Positions 62,916-64,000 of a stretch of 64,000 nucleotides of DNA are shown piece by piece. Source of the DNA: an uncultured bacterium (GTDB lineage: Bacteria; Cyanobacteriota; Vampirovibrionia; Gastranaerophilales; Gastranaerophilaceae); the NCBI GenBank assembly GCA_902462155.1, contig CABQAQ010000003.1, positions 1-64,000 on the forward strand, given 5' to 3'. A program made the position numbers and the translations under genes. How positions within the stretch are numbered: position 1 is the stretch's first letter; every line of letters starts with the position of its first letter. The notes below the pieces were generated by a model. The model was not told the origin of the DNA, ran no database searches, and saw only the letters and a list, made by a program, of their open reading frames with translations.

Positions 62916-64000
62916 ATGACAAATGGTAAGAAAAAGACAGTAATAATAGGTGGTGGAGCAGCAGGACCAAAAGTTGCAGCAAAGTTAAGGCGATTAGATA
63001 AGGATATGATAATTGATTTATATACAGACGAAAATGTAATATCATATTCAGCGTGTGGTTTACCATATTATGTGGAAGGATTAATTACAAGTATAAAAAA
63101 GTTAATAGTCAGGGCCCCATCTGAGTTTAGAAAGCAGGATGTAAATATTAATTTACTATCAAGATGTGTAAAAATATATCCAGAAGAAAAAAAGGTGGAT
63201 ATTTTAAATATAAAACAAAATCAATTAGTAACAGTAAATTATGACTATCTTGTAATAGCAACAGGAGCAAGGCCTTATATACCAAATATAAAGAATATAA
63301 ATATAAAAAATGTTTATTATCTAAGGACATTAAAAGATGGTTATTTAATAAGAGAAAAGATGTTGAAATCTAATACTGTAACAATGATAGGTGGAGGCTA
63401 TATAGGTATTGAACTATTAGAAGCATTTATAAAAAATAATCTAAAAGTAAATATTATAGAACGTAATAAAAATATAATGAATCTTCTAGATGAGGAGTTA
63501 GCATCATTAGTAACAGAGCATATATTGAATCAAGATGGGGATAGAATAAATATATATACTCAAGATACAGTGATAGAATTTATCGAAGATGATGAAAAAA
63601 TAAAGGTAGTAACATCTCAAGGTAAGGTTTTGTATTCTGATTTTGTAGTTATATGTACGGGAGTTATACCTAATTCGGAATTATTTGCAGAAGCGGGAGG
63701 GATTTTAGGTTATAAAAATACAATAAAAGTTGATGAATTTATGAAAACATCATTGAGAGATGTATATTCAGCAGGAGATTGTACAGAGAATTTTAATATA
63801 ATAACAAGGAAATCATCGTGGAATCCATTAGGATCAATAGCAAATAAAGAAGGTAGAGTAGTAGCATTTAATATATGCAACTATGGAGAAGAATTTCCAG
63901 GAGTATTAGCATCAACAGTAACGAGATACTTTGATTTAATAATATCAACGGTAGGCTTAAGTGAGAAGGAGGCAAAGAGCTATGGATTTAGAACAGTAAG
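62916..64000 (+). CDS. CoA-disulfide reductase/NADH oxidase-like flavoprotein (3' end outside window)
   Basis: An open frame from ATG 62916 to the last base, 361 codons without a stop, so truncated by the window. It is an FAD/NAD(P)-dependent pyridine nucleotide-disulfide oxidoreductase: FAD motif VIIGGGAAGPKVA (about 9-21), and redox Cys47 in SACGLPYYVEG, which is diagnostic of the single-cysteine CoADR/NOX group. TGARPY near 113, NAD-binding MIGGGYIGIELLE near 156-168, and YSAGDCTE near 285 follow. In anaerobes such enzymes handle oxygen, CoA disulfide or polysulfide. Upstream spacing to divergent ctpA is 175 bases. Confidence 0.92.
   Translation, partial: MTNGKKKTVIIGGGAAGPKVAAKLRRLDKDMIIDLYTDENVISYSACGLPYYVEGLITSIKKLIVRAPSEFRKQDVNINLLSRCVKIYPEEKKVDILNIKQNQLVTVNYDYLVIATGARPYIPNIKNINIKNVYYLRTLKDGYLIREKMLKSNTVTMIGGGYIGIELLEAFIKNNLKVNIIERNKNIMNLLDEELASLVTEHILNQDGDRINIYTQDTVIEFIEDDEKIKVVTSQGKVLYSDFVVICTGVIPNSELFAEAGGILGYKNTIKVDEFMKTSLRDVYSAGDCTENFNIITRKSSWNPLGSIANKEGRVVAFNICNYGEEFPGVLASTVTRYFDLIISTVGLSEKEAKSYGFRTV

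Noticed and set aside
1..64000. CRISPR arrays, tRNA and rRNA genes, insertion sequences, integrase/att sites
   Set aside because: Looked for short regularly spaced repeats, T-loop motifs in intergenic DNA and transposase/integrase motifs in the open frames; none was convincing.

Overview
The window looks like chromosome of a low-GC, Gram-negative-type, fermentative and probably motile bacterium. The best fit I can infer is a gut Vampirovibrionia/Melainabacteria (Candidatus Gastranaerophilales-like) genome. Support: strong A+T bias; a TonB/ExbB/ExbD system and a TolC-type protein, so an outer membrane; FlhB, a sigma-28-type factor and FliD, so a flagellar system; HydF, so an [FeFe]-hydrogenase; a Na+-pumping oxaloacetate decarboxylase plus ATP-dependent PEP carboxykinase, so anaerobic C4/C3 metabolism; and many lineage-restricted proteins with no recognisable family. 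The taxonomic call is inference. No rRNA, tRNA, CRISPR array, integrase or insertion sequence was recognised.

Layout. 0-8.7 kb: aspS, then four small unrecognised minus-strand genes (two share an identical 76-bp 3' end, two have sigma-28-like promoters), a CNT nucleoside transporter, and a plus-strand run of three unrecognised proteins (two are paralogues). 8.8-12.7 kb: a Wzx-like flippase, apt, flhB and fliA. 12.8-17.2 kb: tonB-exbB-exbD-exbD and two exported paralogous proteins. 17.3-20.5 kb: hydF, an LPG-synthase-type membrane protein and a zinc dehydrogenase. 20.7-28.8 kb: rel, a sigma-28-controlled MG(L/M)AASQ-family protein, a small protein, fliD and a giant FliD-like protein with an internal duplication. 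29.2-34.6 kb: a free-standing structured RNA (6S-like candidate) followed by smc-scpA-scpB. 34.8-38.8 kb: oadG-oadA-oadB with birA. 38.8-46.7 kb: murA with a coupled repeat protein, an exported protein without a normal start codon, cdd, a putative calpain-like cysteine peptidase, glnA and an ATP-PPase. 46.7-47.6 kb: a broken DUF1796-like gene carrying a 14-nt poly-C tract. 47.7-53.3 kb: pckA, a glycosyltransferase, a TPR protein and a TolC-type protein. 53.3-58.4 kb: a Gly/Ser-rich protein, a second MGMAASQ protein, cimA and ilvC. 58.6-64 kb: a repeat-rich coiled-coil protein, a VTT-domain protein, a small protein, ctpA and the start of a CoA-disulfide-reductase-like flavoprotein that runs off the window.

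How genes work together. smc/scpA/scpB form the condensin. OadABG with BirA form a biotin-dependent sodium pump, linked through oxaloacetate to pckA. cimA and ilvC feed isoleucine/valine synthesis. FlhB, FliA and FliD are parts of one flagellar system. The most interesting lead is that four non-flagellar proteins of unknown function appear to sit behind promoters of the FliA (sigma-28) type with exactly 11-bp spacing. This suggests a set of proteins co-expressed with, and possibly exported by, the flagellar apparatus. Second is the likely phase-variable or decaying DUF1796 gene at 46.7-47.6 kb.
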